From Sphaerisporangium rubeum (lineage in GTDB: Bacteria > Actinomycetota > Actinomycetes > Streptosporangiales > Streptosporangiaceae), in assembly GCF_014207705.1 (NCBI RefSeq), contig NZ_JACHIU010000001.1:4208501-4272500 (forward strand): DNA of 64,000 bases, read 5' to 3'. The notes beneath the pieces are model-generated. The model did not search any database. It worked only from the letters and a program-made list of their open reading frames with translations, and had not been told where the DNA came from. Positions 1-9,800 of this stretch are shown here, piece by piece. The position numbers and the translations under genes were made by a program. Positions within the stretch are counted from its first letter, which is position 1; the number at the start of each line of letters is the position of its first letter.

Positions 1-639
1 GTCACCTACTTCGACAAGAACCAGCAGCTCATCGTGGACAAGAACCCCGCGGTGAAGGGTGCCTTCGACTTCACCCAGAAGATCAGCAAGGCCGGTCTCA
101 CCGCCAAGCTGCAGAACTTCACCGACCCGTGGAACACCGGGTTCGTCAAGTCGCAGTTCGCCACCCTCGGCTGCCCGGGCTGGATGCTCGGTGTGGTGTC
201 CGGCACCGCCGGTGACGAGTTCAAGGGCAAGTGGGACGTCGCGACCGTTCCCGGTGGCGGCGGCAACTGGGGCGGCTCCTGGCTGGCCGTGCCGAAGCAG
301 TCCAAGCACCCGAAGGAGGCCGCCGAGCTGGCCAGCTACCTGACCAGCCCCGAGGCCCAGCTCATGGCGTTCAAGGAGGGTGGCAACCTTCCGAGCACCG
401 TCCCGGCTCAGGACAACCCCGAGCTGCAGAGCGCCAAGAACGAGTACTTCAACAACGCGCCGATCGGCGAGATCTTCGGCCCGTCCATCAAGAGCCTTCA
501 GCCGACCTTCCTCGGTGAGAAGCACGCTCAGGTGAAGGCGGCCGTCGAGCAGGTCGTCATCGGTATGGACCAGGGCGCGGTGCCTTACGACCAGGCCTGG
601 CAGAAGTTCGTCGAGGCGGGACAGAAGGCGGCGGGCTGA
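1..639 (+). CDS. cebE: Sugar ABC transporter substrate-binding protein, C-terminal part (CebE-like)
   Basis: Frame 1 is open from the first base to a TGA at 637-639, so the gene is cut by the window start and only its last 212 codons are present. The residues resemble the C-terminal lobe of family-1 extracellular sugar-binding lipoproteins: a GGSWLAVPKQSKHPKEAAEL stretch, a SPEAQ motif and a YDQAWQKFVEA tail. It should sit on the outer membrane face and deliver oligosaccharide to the permeases that follow. The gene order binding protein, two permeases, GH1 glucosidase, LacI repressor matches the actinobacterial cellobiose/cellotriose (ceb) system, and the perfect CebR-type operators elsewhere in the window support cello-oligosaccharide as substrate. 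The lipobox, the promoter and any operator of its own lie outside the window. Substrate is inferred. Confidence 0.85.
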   Translation, partial: VTYFDKNQQLIVDKNPAVKGAFDFTQKISKAGLTAKLQNFTDPWNTGFVKSQFATLGCPGWMLGVVSGTAGDEFKGKWDVATVPGGGGNWGGSWLAVPKQSKHPKEAAELASYLTSPEAQLMAFKEGGNLPSTVPAQDNPELQSAKNEYFNNAPIGEIFGPSIKSLQPTFLGEKHAQVKAAVEQVVIGMDQGAVPYDQAWQKFVEAGQKAAG

Positions 640-1008
640 CCAACCCTCCGGCGTCACCGGCCCGCCGTGGCGACCCTCCAGCGGGCCGGTGACCACCGTC
701 GAGCGAGCGGCGGCAGCGGGACACGCGCTGCCGCCCTTCGCGCCGACCGCCGAAAGGACGACTTCATTGACCTTTCCCGCACGGACGACCTCCGAAGACC
801 TGCCTGAGAAGGGACTGGTCGTACGCGGCACCGCGCCGCGTCCGGCGAGACGGCCTTCCGCAGCGGCCGAGCGTGCGCGCACCCGGTCCCGCGACGCCGC
901 CACCGGACGCGGCGCCGTGGTGTGCGGGTACCAGTCCGTCACTCACCAGCGAAGGAGTAAGGGGCCCCGCCCGCCTGGCCGCAGGCCAGTGGCCGCCCCG
1001 GAAATCCG
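640..1008. other. Long intercistronic region between cebE and cebF
   Basis: These 369 bases separate the binding protein from the first permease, although the rest of the operon overlaps by 4 bases per junction. I see no convincing gene: the frames open here are GC-rich shadows. The region holds a 10-bp perfect hairpin (709-735) and a smaller one just before cebF (CTGGCC at 975-980 with GGCCAG at 984-989). I see no clear sigma70 promoter. A spacer with stem-loops at this place commonly lets the binding protein be made in excess over the permeases by partial termination or 3'-end protection. Confidence 0.5.
709..735 (+). terminator. Intercistronic stem-loop (attenuator or processing hairpin)
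   Basis: GGCGGCAGCG at 709-718 pairs perfectly with CGCTGCCGCC at 726-735 around a 7-base loop. No T-tract follows. It lies 70 bases after the cebE stop, where a partial terminator or 3'-stabilising stem would set the ratio of binding protein to permease. Confidence 0.6.
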
Positions 1009-1983
1009 ATGAGCGTCAACCTCTCTCCGCAGCGGGCGGATCCGGCGCCGGTGCGGCCACGGCCAGGCCGGCACCAGCAGCCCTCACGCCGCTTCTGGTC
1101 GCAGCTCGACATCAAGGCGACCCCGTACTTCCTGATCTCGCCGTACTTCATCCTCTTCGCGATCTTCGGGCTCTTCCCGCTCGTCTTCACGTTCTGGGTG
1201 TCGCTCCACGACTACGAGCTGGCCGGCGGCGACGCCGAGTTCACCGGCTTCGCCAACTACGCCAGCCTGCTGACCGACAGCGCGTTCTGGAACGCGGTGA
1301 TCAACACCGTCGGCATCTTCATCCTCGCCACGGTGCCGCAGCTGGTCCTCGCGCTGATGCTCGCCAACGCGCTGAACAAGAAGCTGCGCGGCCGGCTGTT
1401 CTTCCGCCTCGGTGTGCTGATCCCCCTGGTCACCTCGGTGGTCGCGGTGGCCATCGTGTTCACCCAGTTGTACGGCCGCGACTTCGGCATGATCAACTGG
1501 ATTCTCGGCTGGTTCGGCGTCGAGAACATCAACTGGCAGAACGCCAAGTGGTCGTCCTGGATCGCCATCGCCAGCATGGTCGACTGGCGCTGGACCGGCT
1601 ACAACGCGATCATCTACCTGGCCGGCATGCAGACCATCCCGCGGGACCTGTACGAGGCCGCGTCCATCGACGGCGCGTCGCCGCGCCGGCAGTTCTGGAG
1701 CATCACGCTCCCGATGATCCGTCCCACGATCATCTTCACGGTCTTCATCTCCACCATCGGCGGGCTCACGCTGTTCGCCGAACCGGTCATGTTCGGCAGC
1801 AACCGAATGGAGGGTGGTAGCACCGGCCAATTCCAGACAATCGCCATGTACATCGTCAAAGAGGGCTTCCGGGACTTCGACTACGGGTACGCGGCGGCGG
1901 CCGCGTGGCTGCTGTTCGTGCTCATCCTGATCGGCGTGGCGATCAACTACACGTTCGTCCGCCGGATCGGAGGCACCAAGTGA
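1009..1983 (+). CDS. cebF: Sugar ABC transporter permease, MalF/CebF type
   Basis: A 324-residue integral membrane protein of the MalF-like subfamily. After a basic cytoplasmic N-terminus (about 1-35) there are about six hydrophobic segments, the first being PYFLISPYFILFAIFGLFPL. The EAA loop that docks the ATPase is clear: EAASIDGASPRRQFW, with the conserved Gly. It should pair with the next gene product to form the channel for cello-oligosaccharides. Like other ceb systems the locus has no ATPase gene, and a shared ATPase (MsiK in Streptomyces) would be encoded elsewhere. The ATG at 1009 is preceded by a weak GGAAAT. Its TGA overlaps the GTG of the next gene in a GTGA junction. Confidence 0.92.
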   Translation: MSVNLSPQRADPAPVRPRPGRHQQPSRRFWSQLDIKATPYFLISPYFILFAIFGLFPLVFTFWVSLHDYELAGGDAEFTGFANYASLLTDSAFWNAVINTVGIFILATVPQLVLALMLANALNKKLRGRLFFRLGVLIPLVTSVVAVAIVFTQLYGRDFGMINWILGWFGVENINWQNAKWSSWIAIASMVDWRWTGYNAIIYLAGMQTIPRDLYEAASIDGASPRRQFWSITLPMIRPTIIFTVFISTIGGLTLFAEPVMFGSNRMEGGSTGQFQTIAMYIVKEGFRDFDYGYAAAAAWLLFVLILIGVAINYTFVRRIGGTK

Positions 1984-2861
1984 CCGCCATCGCGCAGGGC
2001 AGGACCGCTCCGAGCCGCAGCGACGGCAAGCGCGACCCCTTCCGCGCCACGATGCTCACCAAGATCGCCCTCGGGATCACGGTCATCGTCTCGATCTTCC
2101 CGATCTACTGGATGATCATCATCGCGTCGCGCACCAACACCGACGCGGTGTCGGTGCCGCCGATCCTGCTCCCCGGCGGGAACCTCGGTGAGAACATCGC
2201 GCGCGTGCTCGCCACCGAGGACGCGCACTTCCTGCAGGGCCTGCTGAACTCGCTGATCGTCACCAGCACCGTGACGATCTCCGTCGTGATCATCTCGACG
2301 TTCGCGGGTTTCGCCTTCGCCAGGCTGCACTTCCGCGGCAGGAACCTGCTGCTCGGCTCCATCCTGATCACCATGATGGTGCCGCTCCAGCAGATGGGCA
2401 TCGTCCCGCTGTACCAGCTCATGGTGGACCTCGGCTGGGTCGGCACGCTCAAGGCCGTCATCCTGCCGTACCTGCTCAACGGTTTCGGCGTGTTCCTGAT
2501 GACGCAGTACACCGACCAGGCCGTGCCGGAGGAGCTCGTCGAGGCGGCCCGCGTCGACGGCGCGTCCACCATGCGCATCTGGTGGAACGTCATCCTGCCG
2601 GCCGTACGGCCGGGTATGGCCGTGCTGGCGCTGCAGACGTTCATGCTGAACTGGAACGAGTTCATGTGGCCGCTGATCGTGCTCACCCCGGACAACCCGA
2701 CCGTCCAGGTGTCCATCAGCTTCCTCACGGCGGCGCACACCACGGACTACGTCCTGATCTTCACAGGAACGGCCCTCTCGGTTCTCCCGCTCATCGTCGT
2801 ATTCATCGCGTTCGGCCGGCAGATCGTCGGCGGACTCATGGAAGGTGCGGTCAAAGCGTGA
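1980..2861 (+). CDS. cebG: Sugar ABC transporter permease, MalG/CebG type
   Basis: A 293-residue partner permease of the MalG family. I chose the GTG at 1980, which overlaps the cebF stop by four bases, because a longer upstream reading would run through cebF in another frame. About six transmembrane segments are visible, starting with IALGITVIVSIFPIYWMIII. The EAA motif is EAARVDGASTMRIWW. The C-terminus (VPLQQMG, NWNEFMWPL) is typical of the family. It forms the heterodimeric channel with the preceding protein. The gene overlaps the following glucosidase by four bases (GTGA), so all three are translationally coupled. Confidence 0.92.
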   Translation: MTAIAQGRTAPSRSDGKRDPFRATMLTKIALGITVIVSIFPIYWMIIIASRTNTDAVSVPPILLPGGNLGENIARVLATEDAHFLQGLLNSLIVTSTVTISVVIISTFAGFAFARLHFRGRNLLLGSILITMMVPLQQMGIVPLYQLMVDLGWVGTLKAVILPYLLNGFGVFLMTQYTDQAVPEELVEAARVDGASTMRIWWNVILPAVRPGMAVLALQTFMLNWNEFMWPLIVLTPDNPTVQVSISFLTAAHTTDYVLIFTGTALSVLPLIVVFIAFGRQIVGGLMEGAVKA

Positions 2862-4294
2862 CCACGCAGCAGACTCAACCCCAGATCGACGCTCCCGCCG
2901 TGGTCTTCCCGGCCGATTTCGTCTGGGGCGCCGCCACTTCGGCGTACCAGATCGAGGGATCGACCGGTGCGGACGGGCGCGGCACCTCCATCTGGGACAC
3001 GTTCATCAAGCAACCCGGCCGCGTGCTCAACGGCGACGACGCGAGCGTCGCCATCGACCACTACAACCGGTACCGCGAGGACGTGAAGGTCATGGCCGAC
3101 CTCGGCCTGACCGCCTACCGGTTCTCGCTCTCCTGGCCGCGCATCATGCCGGACGGCGCCGGCGAGGTGAACCAGGCAGGGCTCGACTTCTACCGCCGCC
3201 TGACCGACGAGCTGCTCGAGCACGGCATCGACCCCTGGGTGACCCTTTACCATTGGGATCTGCCGCAGGCGCTCGAGGACCTCGGCGGCTGGCCGTCGCG
3301 CGACACGTCGAAGCGCTTCGCCGACTTCACAGCCTGCGTTCACCAGGCTCTCGGGGACCGCGTGCGCAACTGGAGCACCGTCAACGAGCCGTGGTGCGCC
3401 GCGTTCCTCGGCTACGCCTCCGGTGAGCACGCTCCGGGCCGCCGCGACCCGCAGGCCGCCGTACGCGCCGCGCACCACCTCAACCTCGCGCACGGCCTCG
3501 CCGTGCAGGCTCTGCGCGCCCAGGGGGCTGGCGCGCAGATCGGCGGCTCGGTGAACCTGTACGCCATCACCCCGGCGGAGGACACCCCGGAGGACCTGGA
3601 CGCCGCCCGGCGCATCGACGGGCTGCAGAACCGCTTCTTCCTCGACGCGCTGCTGAAGGGTTCCTACCCTGAGGACGTGCTGGAGGACCTGAGCAAGGTC
3701 GCCGAGATCGACTTCATCCAGGACGGCGACATGGAGATCATCTCCACGCCGTTCGACACTCTGATGATCAACTACTACAGCCGGTTCACCGTCTCCGGCA
3801 AGCCCGGCGGTCCCGCCTCGGCCGCCGCCGCGCCGACCGGCGCCGGCTCGCCGTGGCCCGGCAGCGAGGACGTGTCGTTCGTCAACGGCGGACGGCCGGT
3901 CACCTCGATGGGCTGGGAGATCGACGACCTCGGTCTGCTGGAGGTCCTGGAGCGCCTCCACCGCGAGTACCCGGCGATCCCGCTGGTCATCTCGGAGAAC
4001 GGCGCCGCGTTCGAGGACGTCGTCGAGGAGGACGGTCAGGTCAACGATCTGGAGCGCCTGGCCTACATCGACGCGCACCTGCGCACGTGTCACACCGCCA
4101 TTGAGGAGGGAATCCCTCTCAAGGGATACTTCGCTTGGTCGTTGATGGACAACTTCGAGTGGGCATGGGGGTACGGCAAGCGGTTCGGCATCGTCTACGT
4201 CGATTACCCCACCCAGCGGAGAACCCCCAAGGCCAGCGCGGCGTGGTACGCCGACACGATCCGCCGGGGCGGTCTGCGCGCTCCGGCAGAATAG
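2858..4294 (+). CDS. bglC: GH1 beta-glucosidase (BglC-like), cytoplasmic
   Basis: A 478-residue glycoside hydrolase family 1 enzyme. The N-terminal signature DFVWGAATSAYQIEG is present. The acid/base Glu is in TVNEPW (about residue 177) and the nucleophile Glu in VISENGA (about residue 380). There is no signal peptide, so it should split imported cellobiose and short cello-oligosaccharides inside the cell to glucose. The start is the GTG that overlaps the cebG stop. Length and motifs are normal for the family. It is the last gene of the transport operon; the repressor follows 26 bases later. Placement points to the CebR regulon enzyme that clears the inducer. Confidence 0.94.
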   Translation: MTTQQTQPQIDAPAVVFPADFVWGAATSAYQIEGSTGADGRGTSIWDTFIKQPGRVLNGDDASVAIDHYNRYREDVKVMADLGLTAYRFSLSWPRIMPDGAGEVNQAGLDFYRRLTDELLEHGIDPWVTLYHWDLPQALEDLGGWPSRDTSKRFADFTACVHQALGDRVRNWSTVNEPWCAAFLGYASGEHAPGRRDPQAAVRAAHHLNLAHGLAVQALRAQGAGAQIGGSVNLYAITPAEDTPEDLDAARRIDGLQNRFFLDALLKGSYPEDVLEDLSKVAEIDFIQDGDMEIISTPFDTLMINYYSRFTVSGKPGGPASAAAAPTGAGSPWPGSEDVSFVNGGRPVTSMGWEIDDLGLLEVLERLHREYPAIPLVISENGAAFEDVVEEDGQVNDLERLAYIDAHLRTCHTAIEEGIPLKGYFAWSLMDNFEWAWGYGKRFGIVYVDYPTQRRTPKASAAWYADTIRRGGLRAPAE

Positions 4295-4320
4295 GCCTAG
4301 GAACAGGAGGGGGCACCTTC

Positions 4321-5340
4321 ATGAACGGGGACCGCCGCTCGGAGGCGCGACCGACCCTTGAGGCGGTCGCCGCCCGCGCCGGGGTCGGCCGCGGCACCGT
4401 CTCGCGCGTCATCAACGGCTCACCCAAGGTGAGCGAGAAGGCTCGCGAGGCGGTGCAACAAGCGATCGACGAGCTCGGCTACGTGCCGAACCGGGCGGCG
4501 CGCACCCTGGTGACCAGGCGCACGGACACCGTGGCCCTGGTCGTGTCGGAGTCCGAGCAGCGGATCTTCGACGAGCCGTTCTTCGCCGGCATCATCCGCG
4601 GCATCGGCTCGACGCTGTCGGAGACGGGGCTGCAGCTCATCCTCACCATGGCGCAGTCGAGGCACGAGCACGAGCGGCTGGAGCTGTACCTCACCGGCCA
4701 GCACGTCGACGGTGTGCTGCTGATCTCGCTGCACGGCGCCGACCCGCTGCCGGGACGCCTGGAGGAGATGGGGGTGCCGACCGTGCTCGGCGGCCGGCCC
4801 GTCGGGTTCACCCCCTACAGTTTCGTCGACATGGACAACCGCGCCGGCGCGCGCCAGGCGGTCAAGTACCTCCTCGGCAAGGGACGCCGGCGCATCGCCA
4901 CCATCGCGGGACCGCAGGACATGGGTGTGGGTGTCGACCGTCTGGCCGGCTACCGCGACGCGCTGCTGGCCACCGGCATGCCCGAGCTCGTCGTCTTCGG
5001 CGACTTCTCCGAGGCCAGCGGCAAAGAGGCGATGACCCGGCTGCTCGACGAGCACCCGACCCTGGACGCGGTGTTCACGGCCTCGGACCCGATGGCCATC
5101 GGCGCCATGCAGGTGATCAAGGAGCGCGGCAAGTCGATCCCCGAGGACATCGCGGTGATCGGCTTCGACGACTCCCCCATCTCCGGCCACACGGTGCCCC
5201 CGCTCACCAGCATCCACCAGCCGCTCGAGGACATGGGCCGGCAGATGGCCCAGTTGCTGGTCGCCAGGATCAACGGCGAACGGCTGGAGCAGCCGGTCGT
5301 CATACTGGACACCCACCTGGTCGAGCGCGGCTCGGCCTGA
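4321..5340 (+). CDS. cebR: LacI-family repressor, CebR-like
   Basis: A 339-residue LacI/GalR regulator. The N-terminal helix-turn-helix and hinge read LEAVAARAGVGRGTVSRVIN and then VPNRAARTL; the rest is a periplasmic-binding-protein fold (GFDDSPISGHTVPPLTSI near the end). The start is the ATG at 4321, with AGGAGGGGG about 8 bases upstream. The recognition helix (GRGTVSRVING) is, as I recall, the form found in streptomycete CebR, which binds TGGGAGCGCTCCCA and is released by cellobiose/cellotriose. That palindrome occurs at 19511 and 27764, with a one-mismatch copy at 19336. The repressor therefore likely controls not only the sugar operon but also the NRPS cluster and the mutarotase operon. 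The assignment is inference from context plus the site. Confidence 0.88.
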   Translation: MNGDRRSEARPTLEAVAARAGVGRGTVSRVINGSPKVSEKAREAVQQAIDELGYVPNRAARTLVTRRTDTVALVVSESEQRIFDEPFFAGIIRGIGSTLSETGLQLILTMAQSRHEHERLELYLTGQHVDGVLLISLHGADPLPGRLEEMGVPTVLGGRPVGFTPYSFVDMDNRAGARQAVKYLLGKGRRRIATIAGPQDMGVGVDRLAGYRDALLATGMPELVVFGDFSEASGKEAMTRLLDEHPTLDAVFTASDPMAIGAMQVIKERGKSIPEDIAVIGFDDSPISGHTVPPLTSIHQPLEDMGRQMAQLLVARINGERLEQPVVILDTHLVERGSA

Positions 5341-5353
5341 TCGGCTCCACCCC

Positions 5354-5371
5354 GGCCGCCTCCCGGCGGCC
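5354..5371 (+). terminator. GC-rich hairpin after cebR
   Basis: GGCCGCC pairs with GGCGGCC around a TCCC loop, starting 13 bases after the repressor stop codon. There is no T-tract, as usual in high-GC actinomycetes. It would end the ceb transcript before the second glucosidase gene. Confidence 0.5.
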
Positions 5372-5512
5372 CGGGGACCCGGCGGAACCGCGCGGCGGCT
5401 CCGCCCTTCCCGCCGTGCGCGCCGTTCACCGGCCCGGCCGCCGTGTCTTCGACCAGGCCCTTCACGCGTGGCGCCGCACGGCACCCCCACCCGCGCGAAG
5501 AGGATGCCGCAC

Positions 5513-6841
<1,329 letters not shown>

Positions 6842-6881
6842 CCGCGCCGACCGTACCGGCCGGAGCGACCGCGCGGCCCGC

Positions 6882-9800
6882 TCACCCGTCCGCCGGCTCC
6901 GGCCGGCGGACGGAGGTGCGGGCCCGCAGCGCCTCGACGCCGACCAGGTCGTCGGGAAGCGCGTCCGGCACCACGTCGTCGAAGCGCGCGAGCGCCTTGA
7001 CCCGCATCGCCACCAGCGCGGTCACCGCCATGGCGATCGCGAAGCAGACGTACATGAAGCCGATGCCGCGGCCGGGCCCGGTGCCGATGAGCGTGCCGAC
7101 GGTCGAGGCCAGCGGCCCGCCGTCCGCCAGCAGCGGCTCGAACAACGCCGTGCCGTACGGCGCCACCAGGCCGAAGCCGAGCGGCAGCGTGGACCACGCC
7201 ACCAGCGTGTTGAGCGCGATGACCCGGCCGTGGAACCGCTGCGGCACCTTCACCTGGATGATGGTGGCGTAGACGCCGTTCAGCATGGCGAGCCACATCG
7301 ACATGCCGAACGCGCCGACCCCGATCACCAGCAGGTCGGACCGCAGACCGGTGATCAGGCAGAACACCGCGAGGACCAAGGTGGTCAGCAGCACGCCGCG
7401 CAGCCGACGGCGCCGCGGCCCACCCCACACGGTCATGGCGAGGCCCCCCGTGAAGGCGCCGAGGCCACCGGCGAACGCGACGCGGCCCACGTCGGCCAGC
7501 GTGCCGTCCGACAGCACCAGCGGCGAGATCATCAGGAACAGCGGGGACAGGAAGATGTTGAGCACCGCGAAGAAGCCGAGCATGGCGCGGAACGAGCGGT
7601 TGCCCCACGAGTAGCGGAACCCCTGGATCATCTCGGCGAGCACCGACTCGCGCCGCTTCCACGCCATCGTGGCGGGGAACCGGGTGAACACCACGCTGAG
7701 GATCGCCACCCCGTAGCTGACGACGTCGATGACGAGGATGCCGGACAGGCCGATCCCGGCCATCAGACCGGCCGCGGCGAGCGGCACGATGAGCTGCGCT
7801 GTGCCGGTGACCATCTGCACGACGCCGTTGGCGTGGCCGAGGTACCGCTTCGGCACGAGCTGCGGTATCGCCGAGTTGTACGCCAGCCGCTGGAACGCCA
7901 GCGAGATCGACAGGCCGACGAGCAGCGGGTAGATGTGCCAGATCTCCAGGTTGCCGGTCCACAGCAGCAGACCGAGCGCGAGCTGGGTGCCGCCGGCCCC
8001 GATGTCGCCGGCCAGCATCACCCGGCGGCGGTCGGAGCGGTCGACGATCGCGCCGGCGAGCGGCGACACCAGCATGCCGGGGACCAGGCCGAGCACGGCG
8101 AACAGCGCGAAGTTCGCCAGCGACCCGGTGGTCAGGTAGATCCAGATGGGGATGGCGAACTCGGTGAGCGCCGACCCGGTGATCGACGCGAGCTGTCCCA
8201 CCGCGACCACCGCGAACCGCCGCATGCTCGGCGGCGGGCCCGCGTTCCGCTGCGCCGGGGTCCACGGAGGCGGCGGCACTCCGGCGGCGTCGGTGGCGGC
8301 GTCGGTGGCGGCGTCCGTGACGGGGACGACGGACGCGGTCCCCGGCGGTAGGGCCGTCGCGGTCCCGGAGAGCACGGCGGCCTCAGGGGTGCTCGCCGCG
8401 GGGTCGAGCGTGGAGGTGCCGTGCAGCCACCAGGTGGAGTCCTCGCGGCGCAGGTACGGCCGCGCGTCGCCGCCGGCGACGGCGGTGTGGATCTCGGTGA
8501 GGATGGTCGCGAGTTCCTCGGCGCGGTACTTGAGGAAGAAGTGGCCCGCCTCGTCCAGCACCACCAGGGACGCCGACCGGGTGACGCAGTGCCACTCGCG
8601 GAACCGTTCCTGGTAGAACTCGGTGGCCGGGTCGCGTTCCCCCACGACCGAGATGACCGGAGCGCGCAGCGGCGGCGTCTTGTCCTCGAAGAGCCGGCCG
8701 AAGTACGCCTCCGCCTCCTTGGTGCCCTTGCGCCGGTTGCGGATGATGAGCCGCACCTGCTCGGGGTCCACCTCGTCCAGGTCCATCCCGGCGGCGGTGA
8801 GCGCGTTCGCCATGACCTGGTCGCTGCGCAGCCGCTCCATCAGGTCGGAGAACCGCCTGCCGAAGCCGCGCAGCCGCGCGAAGGGGAAGGTGCCGCCGAG
8901 GTACACGGCGTCCACGTCGCGGCCGGCCGCCTCCAGGCGGCGCACCATCTCGACGACCAGCATCACGCCGAGCCCGCAGTGGCCGTACACCACCAGGGGG
9001 CCCTCGACGGAGGCGAGGATCTCCTCGACGCAGCCGGCCGCGACCTCCTCGATGGGTCGCGCCATCTCGCCGAGCTCGTGGCCGGGGACCGCGATCGAGT
9101 ACAGGGCCCAGTCGCCTGGCAGCGCGTCGGCGAGGTGCTTGTAGATGACGGCGCTGCCGCCGCCGTACGGCGCGCAGACCAGGGTGGCGGTGACGGGCCG
9201 CGCGGGGGTGAGACGGTGCAGCAGCTTGCGCGGGCCGTCGTCGGCGGTGGTCATCACCCGGGCCAGCTCGCGGACCGTGGGGTGCGCGAACAGGTCCATG
9301 ATGGTGACCGGCCGCGCGTCGAGTCCGCGGAGCCGCGCGATGACCTGCATGGCGAGCAGCGAGTGGCCGCCGAGGTCGAAGAAGTCGTCGAGCGCGCCGA
9401 CGCGCTCCACGCCGAGCACCGCGGCCCAGACGGCGGCGACCGCCTCCTCCAGGGGTCCCTCAGGCGCGACGTGCTCGGCGTCGTCCCCCGCGTCACCCGG
9501 CTCCGGCAGCGCGGCGCGGTCCACCTTGCCGTGCGACTTCAGCGGGATCTCGTCCAGCCACACATACCGGACCGGCACCATGTAGTCCGGCAGCCGTTCG
9601 CGCAGCCACGGCCGCAGCTCGCCGGGGCCGGGCCGCGGGCCGTCCCCCGAAGGCACCAGATAGGCGACCAGGCCGCGGTCCCGCAGGTCGGTGACGGCCT
9701 GGGCCACGGCGGGGTGCTCCTGCAAGGTGTGGTCGATCTCGCCGAGCTCCACACGGTGGCCGCGCACCTTGACCTGCAGGTCGCGGCGGCCAAGGAACCG

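Noticed and set aside
873-1820. Open frame of 315 codons overlapping cebF
   Set aside because: It is Arg/His-rich, has no motifs and lies within the clear permease gene in another frame.
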